Of a stretch of 64,000 bases of DNA, positions 10,901 through 19,765 are shown piece by piece. Both the position numbers and the translations under genes were made by a program. Origin of the DNA: MFD09286-c1 sp963701015. GTDB lineage: Bacteria; Bacteroidota; Bacteroidia; Bacteroidales; DTGW01. Where the stretch lies: positions 2,170,001-2,234,000 of the forward strand of contig OY969556.1 in assembly GCA_963701015.1 (NCBI GenBank), written 5' to 3'. Position 1 is the first letter of the stretch. Each line of letters begins with the position of its first letter. The notes beneath the pieces are model-generated. The model saw only the letters and a list, made by a program, of their open reading frames with translations. It did not search any database and was not told the DNA's origin.

Positions 10901-11036
10901 TTCACGCCCTTTAGCAATTGTAGTAATTGGTGGATTAGTAACTGCGACTATTCTTACCCTTTTTATATTCCCAATTATATTTAAAGGAATTTATAAATCT
11001 AAATTGCCAAAATTATCAGAAGAGCTAGTAAAATAA
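7920..11036 (+). CDS. czcA: Heavy-metal RND efflux pump, CzcA family
   Basis: A 1038-residue inner-membrane proton/metal antiporter of normal family length. It opens with a cytoplasmic tail and TM1, then the periplasmic pore domain (NTPIEAFPDVTNTQ, then WPGRSAEEVERYVTMPIE). Transmembrane helix 4 carries DFGIIIDGAVVMVEG, with D396, D402 and E409 matching the proton-relay residues of CzcA. In the published HME-RND classification the DFG-x3-DGA-x3-VE(N) pattern belongs to divalent-cation pumps (Zn, Co, Cd, Ni). Cu/Ag pumps have a different TM4 motif, so a divalent substrate is predicted. One oddity is that the usual VEN ends in VEG here. It is the last gene of the efflux operon and is followed by a hairpin at 11056-11091. 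Confidence 0.93.
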   Translation: MNSFIKNIIIFSLKNKFFIFFSIAIIIAAGIYSYFNTPIEAFPDVTNTQISIISQWPGRSAEEVERYVTMPIELAMNSVQSKTDVRSTTLFGLSVVKVIFEDNIDDAFGRQQVNNLLRSIDLPEGVDPEVEPPYGPTGEIFRYTLKSKIRTVRELKTLEDWVVERHIKSVSGVADVNSFGGEIKTFEIQVDPRLLAKYDITPLDVYQAVNRSNINVGGDVIESNSQSYVVRGIGVIDHFDEIGNILIKKINGSPILIKHIGTVVESHLPRLGQVGKDSCSDVVEGIVVMRKGQNPAEVIKKVQKKIDELNSKILPSDVKVETYYNRNELIHYATHTVIHNLLEGIILVTIIVFLFMAEWRTTLIVSLIIPLSLLFAFICLRLKGMNANLLSMGAIDFGIIIDGAVVMVEGIFVALDHKAKSVGMAKFNHLAKLGLIKETGNEMGKAIFISKLIIITALLPIFSFQKVEGKMFSPLAWTLGFALLGALIFALTFVPVMSSILLKKNVKEKHNPFLDFINRISISFFDRCYRNKRISLLISGSALIIILFSFRFLGSEFLPELNEGAIWVRASLPYSISLNEAVLIAQDMRKILKSFPEVKQVVSQTGRPDDGTDATGFYNDEFFVDIYHTKAMEKQKNRDDLIRRMTQKLSKYPGVDLNFSQPIMDNVEEAVSGVKGSIAIKVFGDDLAYLDHEADSIYNIMKDIRGIDDLGVIRSQGQPELHIELDQEKMAMYGVATSDCNAVIEMAIGGKAASIFYEGYKKFDIRIRFKEEYRNSITEIGNLMVPTLSGNQIPIKEIAEIKKITGPILIFRENNERFVAIKFSVRNRDMGSAIAEAQKKVDAAIQLPKGYSIEWQGDFENQQRASKRLSLVVPISLILIFIILFILFGNATDAGLIILNVPFAITGGILALHITGVNFSISAGIGFIALFGICIQNNVILLSKFKKNLHERMHLDEAIRNGVITRIRPVLMTALMAAIGLMPAATSTGIGSETSRPLAIVVIGGLVTATILTLFIFPIIFKGIYKSKLPKLSEELVK

Positions 11037-11055
11037 GACATTATACACTAACATA

Positions 11056-11091
11056 ATAAAAGCGATTAATATTAAAATTAACCGCTTTTAT
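11056..11091. terminator. Hairpin terminator between convergent operons
   Basis: Arms ATAAAAGCGATTAAT (11056-11070) and ATTAACCGCTTTTAT (11077-11091) flank a 6-base loop. The single mismatch becomes a G-U pair in the minus-strand transcript, so the stem is perfect in that direction. It sits between the stop codons of the RND pump and the MacA-like adaptor and probably serves both. Confidence 0.7.
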
Positions 11092-11108
11092 CTTGAATTT
11101 TTTATAAC

Positions 11109-12188
11109 TTATTTTGGCACTTTTATCTTTTCTGTTTTGGTCAAACCTTTAAGAATTTCAATATTAATGCCGTCTGAAAGACCAGTTTTAATTACTCTTT
11201 TAACAAATTGTTGAGGTTTAGTTTCAACCTCTACACTTGCAGTATCTCCATTGAATTTAATTAAACTTTCAGGAATGGCAAGTACACTATCACGTCTGTC
11301 TAAGACAATATCAGCATTTGCACTATAACCAGAACGAATAAAAACATTATTTTTTAATTTAACTTTTGCTTTAAGTTCAAATTGAATTGCTCCATTTTCT
11401 GCAACACCCTTTGGAGAAATGTATTCAAGTTCAGCATCAAATTTATCATTTTCAATTGCTCCAACAGTAATAATAAGTTTCATACCGGTTTTCAAATTCC
11501 CTACTTCAGTTTCATCAACTTTACCTTTAAAAATCATTTCTCCCATATCGGCTACAAACGCAATAGTAGTTCCTGCATTAAAAGTATTTGCCTGGATAAC
11601 TGAATTACCTTCTTCAACCGGAACACTTAGTACCATACCATCAATTGTAGAACGGACAAGGGTATTTGTAACTTCACCCGATTTTTTGTCAACACCTTCA
11701 CGAATTAACTGCAAATTACTTTCTGAAGCATCAAGCTCTTCACTTGCATTATCATACGCCACTTTGTATTTTTGAAAATCAGCTAAAGGAATTACACCTT
11801 GATTAAACACAGTTTTTTGTCTTTCATAAACCGATTTGGCATCGTCGAGATTAATTTTTGCTTTACTCACCCGCGATTCTGCCTCATTTAATGAAATCAT
11901 ATCCGGAATAATTTTTACCCTGGCAATTAAATCTCCCTTTTTTATTTTCATTCCCGGTTCTATATAAATTTTTTCAATAATCCCGGAAACCTGTGGTTTA
12001 ATTTCAATTTCTTTTCGTGGCATAATAGAACCTGTGGCAACTGTTTTTTTTATCACATTCGTAACAAATGCAGTTTTAGTTTCATAAACAATTGGCTCTT
12101 TTTTATTCTTCTTATACAAATAATAAAAAAGATAAATCATTCCAAAAGCAATAATTAGCAAGAATACTATACGAAATATTTTTTTCAC
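11109..12188 (-). CDS. MacA-like membrane-fusion adaptor of an ABC exporter
   Basis: A 359-residue protein with one N-terminal membrane anchor (about residues 5-25). A biotinyl-lipoyl-like domain follows (IEIKPQVSGIIEKIYIEPGM near 62), then an alpha-helical hairpin (residues about 95-150), then a beta-barrel region. This is the HlyD/MacA fold, which links an ABC transporter in the inner membrane to a TolC channel. It is the last of four genes in the order ATPase, permease, permease, adaptor, spaced 23 bases after the permease. No outer-membrane channel is encoded here, so it may recruit a channel encoded elsewhere. The substrate (peptide, lipid or antibiotic) cannot be told. Confidence 0.87.
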   Translation of the reverse strand: MKKIFRIVFLLIIAFGMIYLFYYLYKKNKKEPIVYETKTAFVTNVIKKTVATGSIMPRKEIEIKPQVSGIIEKIYIEPGMKIKKGDLIARVKIIPDMISLNEAESRVSKAKINLDDAKSVYERQKTVFNQGVIPLADFQKYKVAYDNASEELDASESNLQLIREGVDKKSGEVTNTLVRSTIDGMVLSVPVEEGNSVIQANTFNAGTTIAFVADMGEMIFKGKVDETEVGNLKTGMKLIITVGAIENDKFDAELEYISPKGVAENGAIQFELKAKVKLKNNVFIRSGYSANADIVLDRRDSVLAIPESLIKFNGDTASVEVETKPQQFVKRVIKTGLSDGINIEILKGLTKTEKIKVPK

Positions 12189-12211
12189 GAGTATATAATT
12201 TAGTTAAACAT

Positions 12212-13474
12212 TTAAATTTCAGTTCTTAATGCATCAATAGGTTTAATTTTAATAGCTCTTCGTGCAGGAATCATTCCGGCAAGAGTACCTGATAAAACAA
12301 GTAAAATAAGTGCTATTATAGCTGTTTGAAGGTTTACTTCAGGATTTGTAAACATAGTATCTCCACTATTCTGCGATTTTAATAATATCATATTAACACC
12401 TTCGACCAATAAAATACCTAAAACCATCCCAATTAAACCTGCAATAAATGTAAGAAATACTGATTCCTGTATAATTTGACTTATAATCTTTATTGGTGTT
12501 GCTCCAATTGCCCTTTGAATGCCAATTTCTTTGGTTCTTTCTTTAATTATTACAAGCATTATATTACTTATACCAATAACCCCAGCAATTAATGTTAATG
12601 TACCAACAAACCATGTAAGAAAGTTTATACCAGTGAAAAGATTATTCATTTTTTTAAACTCCATTTCAATATTATTGCTGCCGAATGCTTGCTTGTCTTC
12701 AGGAGAAACCTTATGCCTGTTTGCTAATAGTAGTCTTACTTTATCCTCAACTTGTGCAACTGAAAACTGAGGTTTTGCCATAATAGAATAATAAAATACT
12801 ATATTTCCTAAATTGTAAACTTTTTGAACCGTTGTAAAAGGCATTATAGCAGTTTCATTTTGATTATTTCCCCATCCTCCGCTATGTCGTGAAGAAAAAA
12901 CTCCAACAACCTCAAAATAAACTCCTTCTATTTGAATATATTTCCCAATTGGATCTTCTTTTGATTCAAATAACATTTCTTTAACTCTTTTACCAATTAC
13001 AACAACTTTTCGCTTTTGAATTATATCAATATTATTAATTAAACGACCTTCTACTATGGTGACCGGATCAATTTTATTGTAACTAGGATAATCACCATTA
13101 ATTTGGAAAGTACCAGTATTTTTGCCTTTAATAAATGTAGGGCGACCATTTGGTGGATGAATTCGAGGCGCAAGAACCTGAATTTCTGAAATATTATCCA
13201 AAATAGCTTTTGTATCATCATTGGTAAAATTCCATCTCCGTCCTTTAAGGAAACCTTTATATGGAAGTGTAGTATTTTCAGGCCAAATAAATAAACTATT
13301 GGTCGCGAAATCACCCATATTGTGCGTTACTCCATGCTCCAAACCTTTACCTGAACCTAACATAACAACCAACATAAATATTCCCCAAAATACACCAAAT
13401 GCGGTTAAAATTGTTCTTATTTTATTTTTGGCCAATGCACTAAATATCTCTTGCCATCTGTCTATTTCAAACAT
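12212..13474 (-). CDS. MacB-type ABC transporter permease (FtsX-like)
   Basis: A 420-residue permease with the MacB layout. TM1 lies near residues 18-40 after the MFEIDRWQEIFSALAKNKIR start. A large periplasmic domain (about 45-280) follows, then three C-terminal helices with the FtsX signature KERTKEIGIQRAIGATP. It ends in ARRAIKIKPIDALRTEI, a typical MacB tail. MacB in E. coli fuses the ATPase to the permease, whereas here the ATPase is a separate gene. A second paralogous permease lies 32 bases upstream, so the pair probably forms a heterodimer. Confidence 0.9.
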   Translation of the reverse strand: MFEIDRWQEIFSALAKNKIRTILTAFGVFWGIFMLVVMLGSGKGLEHGVTHNMGDFATNSLFIWPENTTLPYKGFLKGRRWNFTNDDTKAILDNISEIQVLAPRIHPPNGRPTFIKGKNTGTFQINGDYPSYNKIDPVTIVEGRLINNIDIIQKRKVVVIGKRVKEMLFESKEDPIGKYIQIEGVYFEVVGVFSSRHSGGWGNNQNETAIMPFTTVQKVYNLGNIVFYYSIMAKPQFSVAQVEDKVRLLLANRHKVSPEDKQAFGSNNIEMEFKKMNNLFTGINFLTWFVGTLTLIAGVIGISNIMLVIIKERTKEIGIQRAIGATPIKIISQIIQESVFLTFIAGLIGMVLGILLVEGVNMILLKSQNSGDTMFTNPEVNLQTAIIALILLVLSGTLAGMIPARRAIKIKPIDALRTEI

Positions 13475-13506
13475 CGGGTTTTGATTATTTATTATGAATT
13501 AATAAT

Positions 13507-14739
13507 TTATTCATCACGTAATGCTTCAATAGGTTTGATTTGAGCCGCCTTATGAGCTGGAAAAAATCCTGCTATAGCACCAGCAACAACTAAAATTATT
13601 GTTGCTTCTACAGCTAGACTAAATTTAACCGAAGGGTTTCTGAAAAAATCACTTGGTGGCATATTATTATTGATTAATACCAATAATCCAATACCTAACA
13701 CTAATCCTATATAACCGGCAACACTAGTTATAAAAATTGACTCCTGAAGAATAAGACCAATAATTGACCAGGGTTTTGCTCCAATTGCTTTGCGAATTCC
13801 AATTTCTTTAGTACGTTCTTTAACAACTATCATCATTATATTACTTATACCAACAATCCCGGCAATAATAGTCATTATACCAATTATCCATATAAAAAAA
13901 CTTATAGAAGCCATTAGTTTCATAAATTGTTCATAATCTTGCAAACTATTGCCTATATATATTGCTCTTTCATCCGTTGGATCAAATGTGTGTGTTTTAG
14001 CAATGCAATTTCTAATAGATTTTTCAACCTGTTTGCTTTCTTCTAAAGTAGCATTATCATTAACTGTAACTGATAATATATTTATATTCCTGCTTCCATA
14101 TAATTTTTGTGCTGTAGTAACAGGAATATAGATACATCGATTATTATCCCAGTTATCTTTATCTTCAAATACGCCAACTACTTCAAAAGGAAAACCATTG
14201 GCATTTATATATTCACCAATTGGATTTTTGTCTTTAAATAATGCATCACGAACATCTGTACTTATTGTAGCAACTTTACGTGTTTCATCTATATCCTTTT
14301 TATTCACATAACGTCCTTCTTTCATTACAATATTTTCAATTACCAAATAGTCAGGATAAACTGTACGTATTTCAAATGGTGCAGATTTTTGTTTGTATGA
14401 AACAATGTTATTCCCAGGAATTTGAAAACGTGATGACATTAAATCAATCCCTTTTACACTTGTTTTAACTTTTGTATAATCATCATTATTTAATTGAATA
14501 AATCTTCCGGGCTTTAAACCTTTATAACTTTTGCTTGATTCTCCACCAAAAATCCACATGCTCGTTACTTTTGAACTTTGAAAATTTGTAGCAACTGCAT
14601 TTGTAAGTCCATTACCAGCTCCCAGCAAAATAATGAGCATAAATATTCCCCATGCTACGCTAAATCCGGTCAAAAATGTCCGAAGTTTGTTTTTCTTTAT
14701 GGTATTAAGAATTTCCTGCCAAATATCAACATCAAACAT
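13507..14739 (-). CDS. MacB-type ABC transporter permease (FtsX-like), paralogue
   Basis: A 410-residue protein that aligns along its length with the downstream permease. It shares the start MFDVDIWQEILNTIKKNKLR, an N-terminal helix, a periplasmic domain, the FtsX motif KERTKEIGIRKAIGAKP, three C-terminal helices and the tail KAAQIKPIEALRDE. Its start overlaps the end of the ATPase gene by 8 bases, which supports translational coupling. Tandem non-identical permeases suggest a heterodimeric exporter. Confidence 0.9.
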   Translation of the reverse strand: MFDVDIWQEILNTIKKNKLRTFLTGFSVAWGIFMLIILLGAGNGLTNAVATNFQSSKVTSMWIFGGESSKSYKGLKPGRFIQLNNDDYTKVKTSVKGIDLMSSRFQIPGNNIVSYKQKSAPFEIRTVYPDYLVIENIVMKEGRYVNKKDIDETRKVATISTDVRDALFKDKNPIGEYINANGFPFEVVGVFEDKDNWDNNRCIYIPVTTAQKLYGSRNINILSVTVNDNATLEESKQVEKSIRNCIAKTHTFDPTDERAIYIGNSLQDYEQFMKLMASISFFIWIIGIMTIIAGIVGISNIMMIVVKERTKEIGIRKAIGAKPWSIIGLILQESIFITSVAGYIGLVLGIGLLVLINNNMPPSDFFRNPSVKFSLAVEATIILVVAGAIAGFFPAHKAAQIKPIEALRDE

Positions 14740-15427
14740 ATAATCCTGATTTTATGTTATCATGTTGCCTTTCAATCAATCCATCGCGTAAATGAATAAC
14801 CCTTTTGGTACGGGCTGCAATATCAGCTTCGTGCGTAACAATTATAACAGTCATGCCGGTTTTATTTACTTCATCTAATATGTCCATTACTTCAAAAGAA
14901 GTTGTTGTATCTAAAGCACCTGTTGGTTCATCTGCCAAAATAACTTTTGGGTTTGAAATTAATGCCCTTGCAATTGCTACTCGCTGTTTTTGGCCTCCAC
15001 TCATTTCAGAAGGTAAATGATTGGCCCATGCTAGTAGCCCCATCTTATCAAGATATTCCATTGCAATTAAATTTCGCTTTTTTCGGTTTACACCTTGATA
15101 ATATAATGGAAGGGCAACGTTTTCCATTGCATTTTTAAACGAAATAAGATTGAATGACTGAAATACAAAACCAATATACTTATTCCGAAACCATGCGGCT
15201 TTTTTTTCACTCAAATCTTTAATTAAAATATTATCTAAATGAAATGAACCCTCATCATAATTATCAAGAATTCCTATTACATTGAGCAAGGTTGATTTTC
15301 CCGACCCTGATGAACCCATGATAGAAACCATTTCGCCAGAATCAATATTAAAATCAATTCCCTTTAAAACATGTAAACTATTTGCGCCAGTAATATAACT
15401 TTTGTGAAGCTTCTCAATTCTTATCAT
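14732..15427 (-). CDS. MacB/LolD-type ABC transporter ATP-binding protein
   Basis: A 231-residue ATPase, the usual length for the family. Walker A is GSSGSGKST (residues 38-46). The Q-loop is in FVFQSFNL (about 87-94). The ABC signature MSGGQKQRVAIARAL starts at 142. Walker B is VILADEPTGALD (D166, E167), and the H-loop is VTHE. It drives the two FtsX-like permeases encoded directly downstream. It is the first gene of the operon, with 259 non-coding bases upstream in which no convincing promoter was found. Confidence 0.93.
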   Translation of the reverse strand: MIRIEKLHKSYITGANSLHVLKGIDFNIDSGEMVSIMGSSGSGKSTLLNVIGILDNYDEGSFHLDNILIKDLSEKKAAWFRNKYIGFVFQSFNLISFKNAMENVALPLYYQGVNRKKRNLIAMEYLDKMGLLAWANHLPSEMSGGQKQRVAIARALISNPKVILADEPTGALDTTTSFEVMDILDEVNKTGMTVIIVTHEADIAARTKRVIHLRDGLIERQHDNIKSGLYV

Positions 15428-15686
15428 TTCCCGGGTTTGATAAATTTATATTATTGTATTTATTCTAATATTTTTTCTATGACGGACAAGTAATTAAAAT
15501 TGTTACAATCTTTTTTTATTATAAGCAATTTTTTAATAAACGAATTTTCTTAAAAAATATTTTAAATGTAAATTTTAATTAACGTATAATGCTAAATAAT
15601 TAAGATTTATGAATCGTAATATGCTTATATAATAATAATAAATAAAGTTAAGAAAAAAGATTATATGTAGTATCTTGAAAATTGAT

Positions 15687-16940
15687 TTATTTAAAGTAGA
15701 GACTAGTTCCTAATCGGAAACCAAAATGACTGGTCAAATACATATTTTCAGGTAGGAATCCGCTTGATTTGGCAACTATACCTAAATCCAATGACATTTG
15801 TTTCAATTTTGTTTTTTGTAAAGTGAAAAATTTATATCGACAGGTAATATCAACTGCTCCACCTGAAATTCCTGATTTTTCAGTAAAACTTAAATTCCTT
15901 GGCTGATCCCAATAGTGCGCCCAAATTGTTGTTTGGAATCGTTTCCCAATATCAAATTCATTTAAACTTATACCAGCAGCCGGAAACCAATAATTTTCGT
16001 TTTCATATTCACGAAAATAGGCTGAAAGTTTTATTTTTTTTTTATAATTTAACCATAGCCATTCATCTATATAATCACCAAATGGGCCTATACAATGTCC
16101 CATACCATAGTTTAAACTTAATTTATCGGATACCAGAAAATTTCTGATCCCAATAATATTTGAATTTACTAGGTTAAACAATGTTCTGGCGCCTACTTTT
16201 TTCATATAAGCTATTTCAACAGGAGTTAATTCAGCAAAGCGAGTATATCTTTGAAATATCATATTTGGCCTGTGAAGTTGTCTTATTGCACCATAAAAAT
16301 CGTTACCAACAATATCTCTATCTAGTTCATTCGTTTCTTCGGAGCCATCAATATCATATTTAAAGAAACCTATTAAAAAATATTGTATAAGCATAGATTT
16401 ACGAATCAGGTATTCAACCATTATATTTTTCGATTCTTCATCACCAAATGCTAATATAGATTCTTCATGTTTAGCCATCATATAATCCGATTCGAATCCG
16501 GCTGTATATAAGCGAATGAAATCAGGAAAATCAGTTCTCCTTAAATTTTCAAGTGTGGTATCTGTTACTCCTGAAACAAAACCATCATATCTGGCAAAGG
16601 TAAAAGGATCTGAGACCGAACCAATATTTTTTGCGACCAAAACAGAACGATGACCTTCTTCATGTGTAATAGCAGTAAATGCAACAAGACAAGCTGTAGC
16701 TTGAATTGAGTAGCTATAAATTGGTCTAAAACTTTCGTTTAGGACTGACGCTGAATACCTGTATGCACTTATATAATCAGTATTAACCAATTGCATGGTA
16801 AACAGGCTAGCCGGAGAATCCTGAATAATAAATGAATATTGTTTGTTTAAATTTTTATTTATAGTAATGCTATCATTTTCCTGGCTAAATAAATATTGGA
16901 ATAATAGTAAAAAAATAAATAATATCGCGGCCTTTCTCAT
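15687..16940 (-). CDS. Secreted protein with HExxH metalloprotease-like motif
   Basis: A 417-residue protein with a clear signal peptide (residues 1-20, ending LFSQ). HEEGH at 93-97 fits the zinc-binding HExxH motif, and AGFESDYMM places a glutamate at 150, a plausible third ligand of a gluzincin-type peptidase. The C-terminal third is rich in alternating aromatic/polar strands and ends in a Phe-rich segment (FGFRLGTSLYFK), as in outer-membrane beta barrels. It may therefore be a surface- or outer-membrane-anchored peptidase. I do not recognise a named family. It follows the solute-binding lipoprotein by 24 bases and is the last gene of that run. Confidence 0.6.
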   Translation of the reverse strand: MRKAAILFIFLLLFQYLFSQENDSITINKNLNKQYSFIIQDSPASLFTMQLVNTDYISAYRYSASVLNESFRPIYSYSIQATACLVAFTAITHEEGHRSVLVAKNIGSVSDPFTFARYDGFVSGVTDTTLENLRRTDFPDFIRLYTAGFESDYMMAKHEESILAFGDEESKNIMVEYLIRKSMLIQYFLIGFFKYDIDGSEETNELDRDIVGNDFYGAIRQLHRPNMIFQRYTRFAELTPVEIAYMKKVGARTLFNLVNSNIIGIRNFLVSDKLSLNYGMGHCIGPFGDYIDEWLWLNYKKKIKLSAYFREYENENYWFPAAGISLNEFDIGKRFQTTIWAHYWDQPRNLSFTEKSGISGGAVDITCRYKFFTLQKTKLKQMSLDLGIVAKSSGFLPENMYLTSHFGFRLGTSLYFK

Positions 16941-16964
16941 GCAATGAAAAGGTAAAATAAGAAT

Positions 16965-18341
16965 TTATGGCCTGAAATTTTTAAGCTCCTTTCTGATTTG
17001 AACCATAGCTTCATCAGCAGTTATTTTACCTTGAAGTACTTCTTTGCTATAATTATTTAATTTCCGACGTGTATTACCAAATATAATTCTGGAATCATCA
17101 ATAAAATTAACTTTTTTAGATCCATATTTCTGATTAATACCATTATTATATTCTTCAAATTGATTTGTTCCAATTGCGGAAGAGGTAACACCACCTGCTA
17201 TTCCCGTTGGACATTTTGTATATCTCGCCCATTTTTCAGCCATATCTGGTGTATTTAAATAGAGCAAAAATTTAATAGCTTCATCTTTATGAGGAGCATT
17301 TTTAGGAACGGCCCAAGGAATCATATAGCCGCCAAAATACAATGGTGGTTTCCTAAAAGTAGGTAATTCAGCAGGAACCATATCATTAACAAGCTTACTA
17401 TCTACCTTTAACCAAATATTATACATCCATGAGGCATTTAGATAAAATAAACATTTTTTATTTAATGGATAACTCCAAGTTGCTTGCCATTTCATCGATT
17501 GATAATCATAATTGATAATATTATTTTTCGCCAAATTTTCAAATACCTGAAGAGTTTTATACCATGCATCTAATTTTTTTTCATCATATAAGTCTTTATC
17601 TATTTCATTTATATCTCCAATTTGAGATATATAAAGCTGTAAAGCCAATACATAGGTAGTTGACCAATCACTACAATCGAGTAAAGGAATTATTTGTGAA
17701 TTTGTCCGCTTATTATAATCCGAAACTGCTTTTACGTATTGTATTATATCATCAGCTGACATATTAAACTGTTTAATACTTATACCAATTTCTTTTGCCA
17801 ATTCTTTATTATACCATAACGACCAGTTATAACCTTCTAAAAATGGACCGGGTATAATACCCTTCCAGAAATCTTTGTTTGCCTGTGAAAGCAAATCGGG
17901 ATTTGTATGTGCCCTAAATTCTGGAATTTCGCTAAAATCTACAAGATATTTTTTTGCCCAATCAGGATCGTTCAAATAATCCGCAATGGTATAATATTCA
18001 TTATTTATTCGAATGATATCCCATTTTGAAGTATCTGATTTAAAAACCTTTTCAAGATATTTTGCTTCACACCTTGGATCGTCGCGATTCCAATAGAGTT
18101 GTTCTGGAAAAACAAGGTTTACTTTATAATCTTGATTTAAAAATTCAAACTCATTGGCTAATTCACGCACAAATATTGCACGTCGGCCTTCATTCATCCA
18201 ATGTCCAATAAAATTTAAAGTCTTAACATTTGAATCTTTTCCTTTTGACTTATTGTAATTCTGAACATTATCATTATTATTATTCTTGTTTGAACAAGAT
18301 AAAATAAATAATAAAAGTGGCAGAATAATTAATTTTCTCAT
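16965..18341 (-). CDS. ABC-type extracellular solute-binding lipoprotein (family 1)
   Basis: A 458-residue lipoprotein with signal sequence and lipobox ending FILSC (Cys16). The body resembles family-1 sugar-binding proteins: an early VRELANEFEFLNQDYKV segment, WSLWYNKELAKEIGI in the middle, and late GGYMIPWAVPKNAPHKDEA and KFLLYLNTPDMAEKW, which match the usual closing helices. These proteins normally pass sugars to an ABC permease, yet no permease genes are nearby. Inferred role: glycan binding at the cell surface or in the periplasm for the neighbouring utilisation locus. It follows the epimerase gene by 113 bases. Confidence 0.82.
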   Translation of the reverse strand: MRKLIILPLLLFILSCSNKNNNNDNVQNYNKSKGKDSNVKTLNFIGHWMNEGRRAIFVRELANEFEFLNQDYKVNLVFPEQLYWNRDDPRCEAKYLEKVFKSDTSKWDIIRINNEYYTIADYLNDPDWAKKYLVDFSEIPEFRAHTNPDLLSQANKDFWKGIIPGPFLEGYNWSLWYNKELAKEIGISIKQFNMSADDIIQYVKAVSDYNKRTNSQIIPLLDCSDWSTTYVLALQLYISQIGDINEIDKDLYDEKKLDAWYKTLQVFENLAKNNIINYDYQSMKWQATWSYPLNKKCLFYLNASWMYNIWLKVDSKLVNDMVPAELPTFRKPPLYFGGYMIPWAVPKNAPHKDEAIKFLLYLNTPDMAEKWARYTKCPTGIAGGVTSSAIGTNQFEEYNNGINQKYGSKKVNFIDDSRIIFGNTRRKLNNYSKEVLQGKITADEAMVQIRKELKNFRP

Positions 18342-18454
18342 AACTAGAAATTTAAATAATGAGATTTATTCCTATTTCATTGTAAATATCATCAATTTCA
18401 TTTACAAATTATTGGAATTATACAATTTTTGTTTGTTTACTTTTAAAATATATA

Positions 18455-19660
18455 TTATTGTAACCGACGAATCAGTTCCATGCACATTCTGGCATTATGA
18501 TATGGACATTTCCAAAATCCTACTTTATCATATTCTTTAATAGGGTTATAATTTTTATCAATTCTATAAAACCATTCCCCATATTTTTTATCAATAAAAT
18601 AACTTTCAATAAATATTTTTTGTTTTATTGCAGCTGCAATAAACTTTTCGTCTTTACTAATAAAATAAGCATTTATATAACCAACCAATGCTTCCGCTTG
18701 CGGCCACCATTCCAGCTCTTCTTCTACAATTTCATTTCTGATCCTGTCGTGCAATAGTCCTCCATCTTTATTTATACCTTCAATTGCTGCATTTAACATT
18801 TTAACAGCAATGTTTTTCATTTTATCAATATAATTTTTATCTCCGGCAATTTCAGCCGATTCATAAAGTAGCCAACTTCCTTCTATATCATGACCATAGG
18901 ATATAACATTTGATTTGCAGTTCCAGTTTTCATCGAAAAACAAATCAAAATGAGAATCATTTTTATTAATTATGTAATTATTAAAGACATTTAACAGATT
19001 CAAAACTCTCTCTTTAACTTTAACATTTCCTGTAACTTTATAAAAAGCAGCATAAGCTTCAATCAAATGAAGATGGGTATTCATGGTTTTCTTTTCATTC
19101 ATATCTTTTTTACTCAACCGCTGATCTTTAATTTCTCTCCAATCTTCAGTAAATGCTTCAAAATATCCATTTTTATTTCTATCAAAAGAATATTTTTCTA
19201 TTAAATCAAAAATTTCATAAGCAAATTTTAAGCATTCTTCATTCTTAGTTATATAATAATATTCACTAAATCCGTATAAAGTAAAAGCCTGGGCATAAAT
19301 TTGCTTCTTTGTATCTTCCGGATTCCCCTTATTTGTTAGTTGCCAATAATAACCACCATTTTTTTTATCGGCAAAATGATTAATCATATAATCGTATGCC
19401 CTGTTTGCTATATTTAATAATTCATCCCTTTGTAAAATTTGATATGCCACTGAAAATGTCCAAAGTAATCGGGCATTTAAAATTAAACCTTTGTTGGCAT
19501 TATAATCAATATCCTGATCAATTGATATTCTACCTATAAAACCACCGTTTTTATTATCAATGGTATTTTTTATCCAATAATTTAATATGTTTTCTAACTC
19601 GTGTGAAGCAAATGAATATAATTCCTGAAGTTCCTTTTTTAAAGTATTTTGTTGTTCCAT
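18455..19660 (-). CDS. Cellobiose 2-epimerase (AGE family)
   Basis: A 401-residue (alpha/alpha)6-barrel enzyme of the N-acylglucosamine/cellobiose 2-epimerase family. Recognisable blocks are YWQLTNKGNPEDTKKQIYAQ, MNTHLHLIEAYAAFYK, SYGHDIEGSWLLYESAE, WWPQAEALVGYINAY and the C-terminal FWKCPYHNARMCMELIRRL. Their histidines correspond to the catalytic general acid/base positions. Such enzymes turn the reducing-end glucose of cellobiose into mannose, or the reverse, and often act in mannan or glucomannan breakdown. No signal peptide is seen, so it is cytoplasmic. It lies 168 bases downstream of the CBM9-like gene, beyond a terminator. Confidence 0.88.
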   Translation of the reverse strand: MEQQNTLKKELQELYSFASHELENILNYWIKNTIDNKNGGFIGRISIDQDIDYNANKGLILNARLLWTFSVAYQILQRDELLNIANRAYDYMINHFADKKNGGYYWQLTNKGNPEDTKKQIYAQAFTLYGFSEYYYITKNEECLKFAYEIFDLIEKYSFDRNKNGYFEAFTEDWREIKDQRLSKKDMNEKKTMNTHLHLIEAYAAFYKVTGNVKVKERVLNLLNVFNNYIINKNDSHFDLFFDENWNCKSNVISYGHDIEGSWLLYESAEIAGDKNYIDKMKNIAVKMLNAAIEGINKDGGLLHDRIRNEIVEEELEWWPQAEALVGYINAYFISKDEKFIAAAIKQKIFIESYFIDKKYGEWFYRIDKNYNPIKEYDKVGFWKCPYHNARMCMELIRRLQ

Positions 19661-19765
19661 TTTGAAAAAAAATAATACATTAATATTTTAAATATAGCAA
19701 TAATATAAAATAGCAAATAAATATAATCTAAATTATAAAATTAGGTCAATTATAAGAATCTTTAA

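Noticed and set aside
5411..11036. Antibiotic-type RND (AcrAB-TolC-like) assignment
   Set aside because: TM4 carries the DFG...DGA...VE metal-pump motif rather than the GLxxDDAI pattern of drug pumps.
11419..11775. Plus-strand frame of 118 codons inside the MacA-like gene
   Set aside because: Ser/Pro-rich shadow of the adaptor gene; no family pattern and no promoter.
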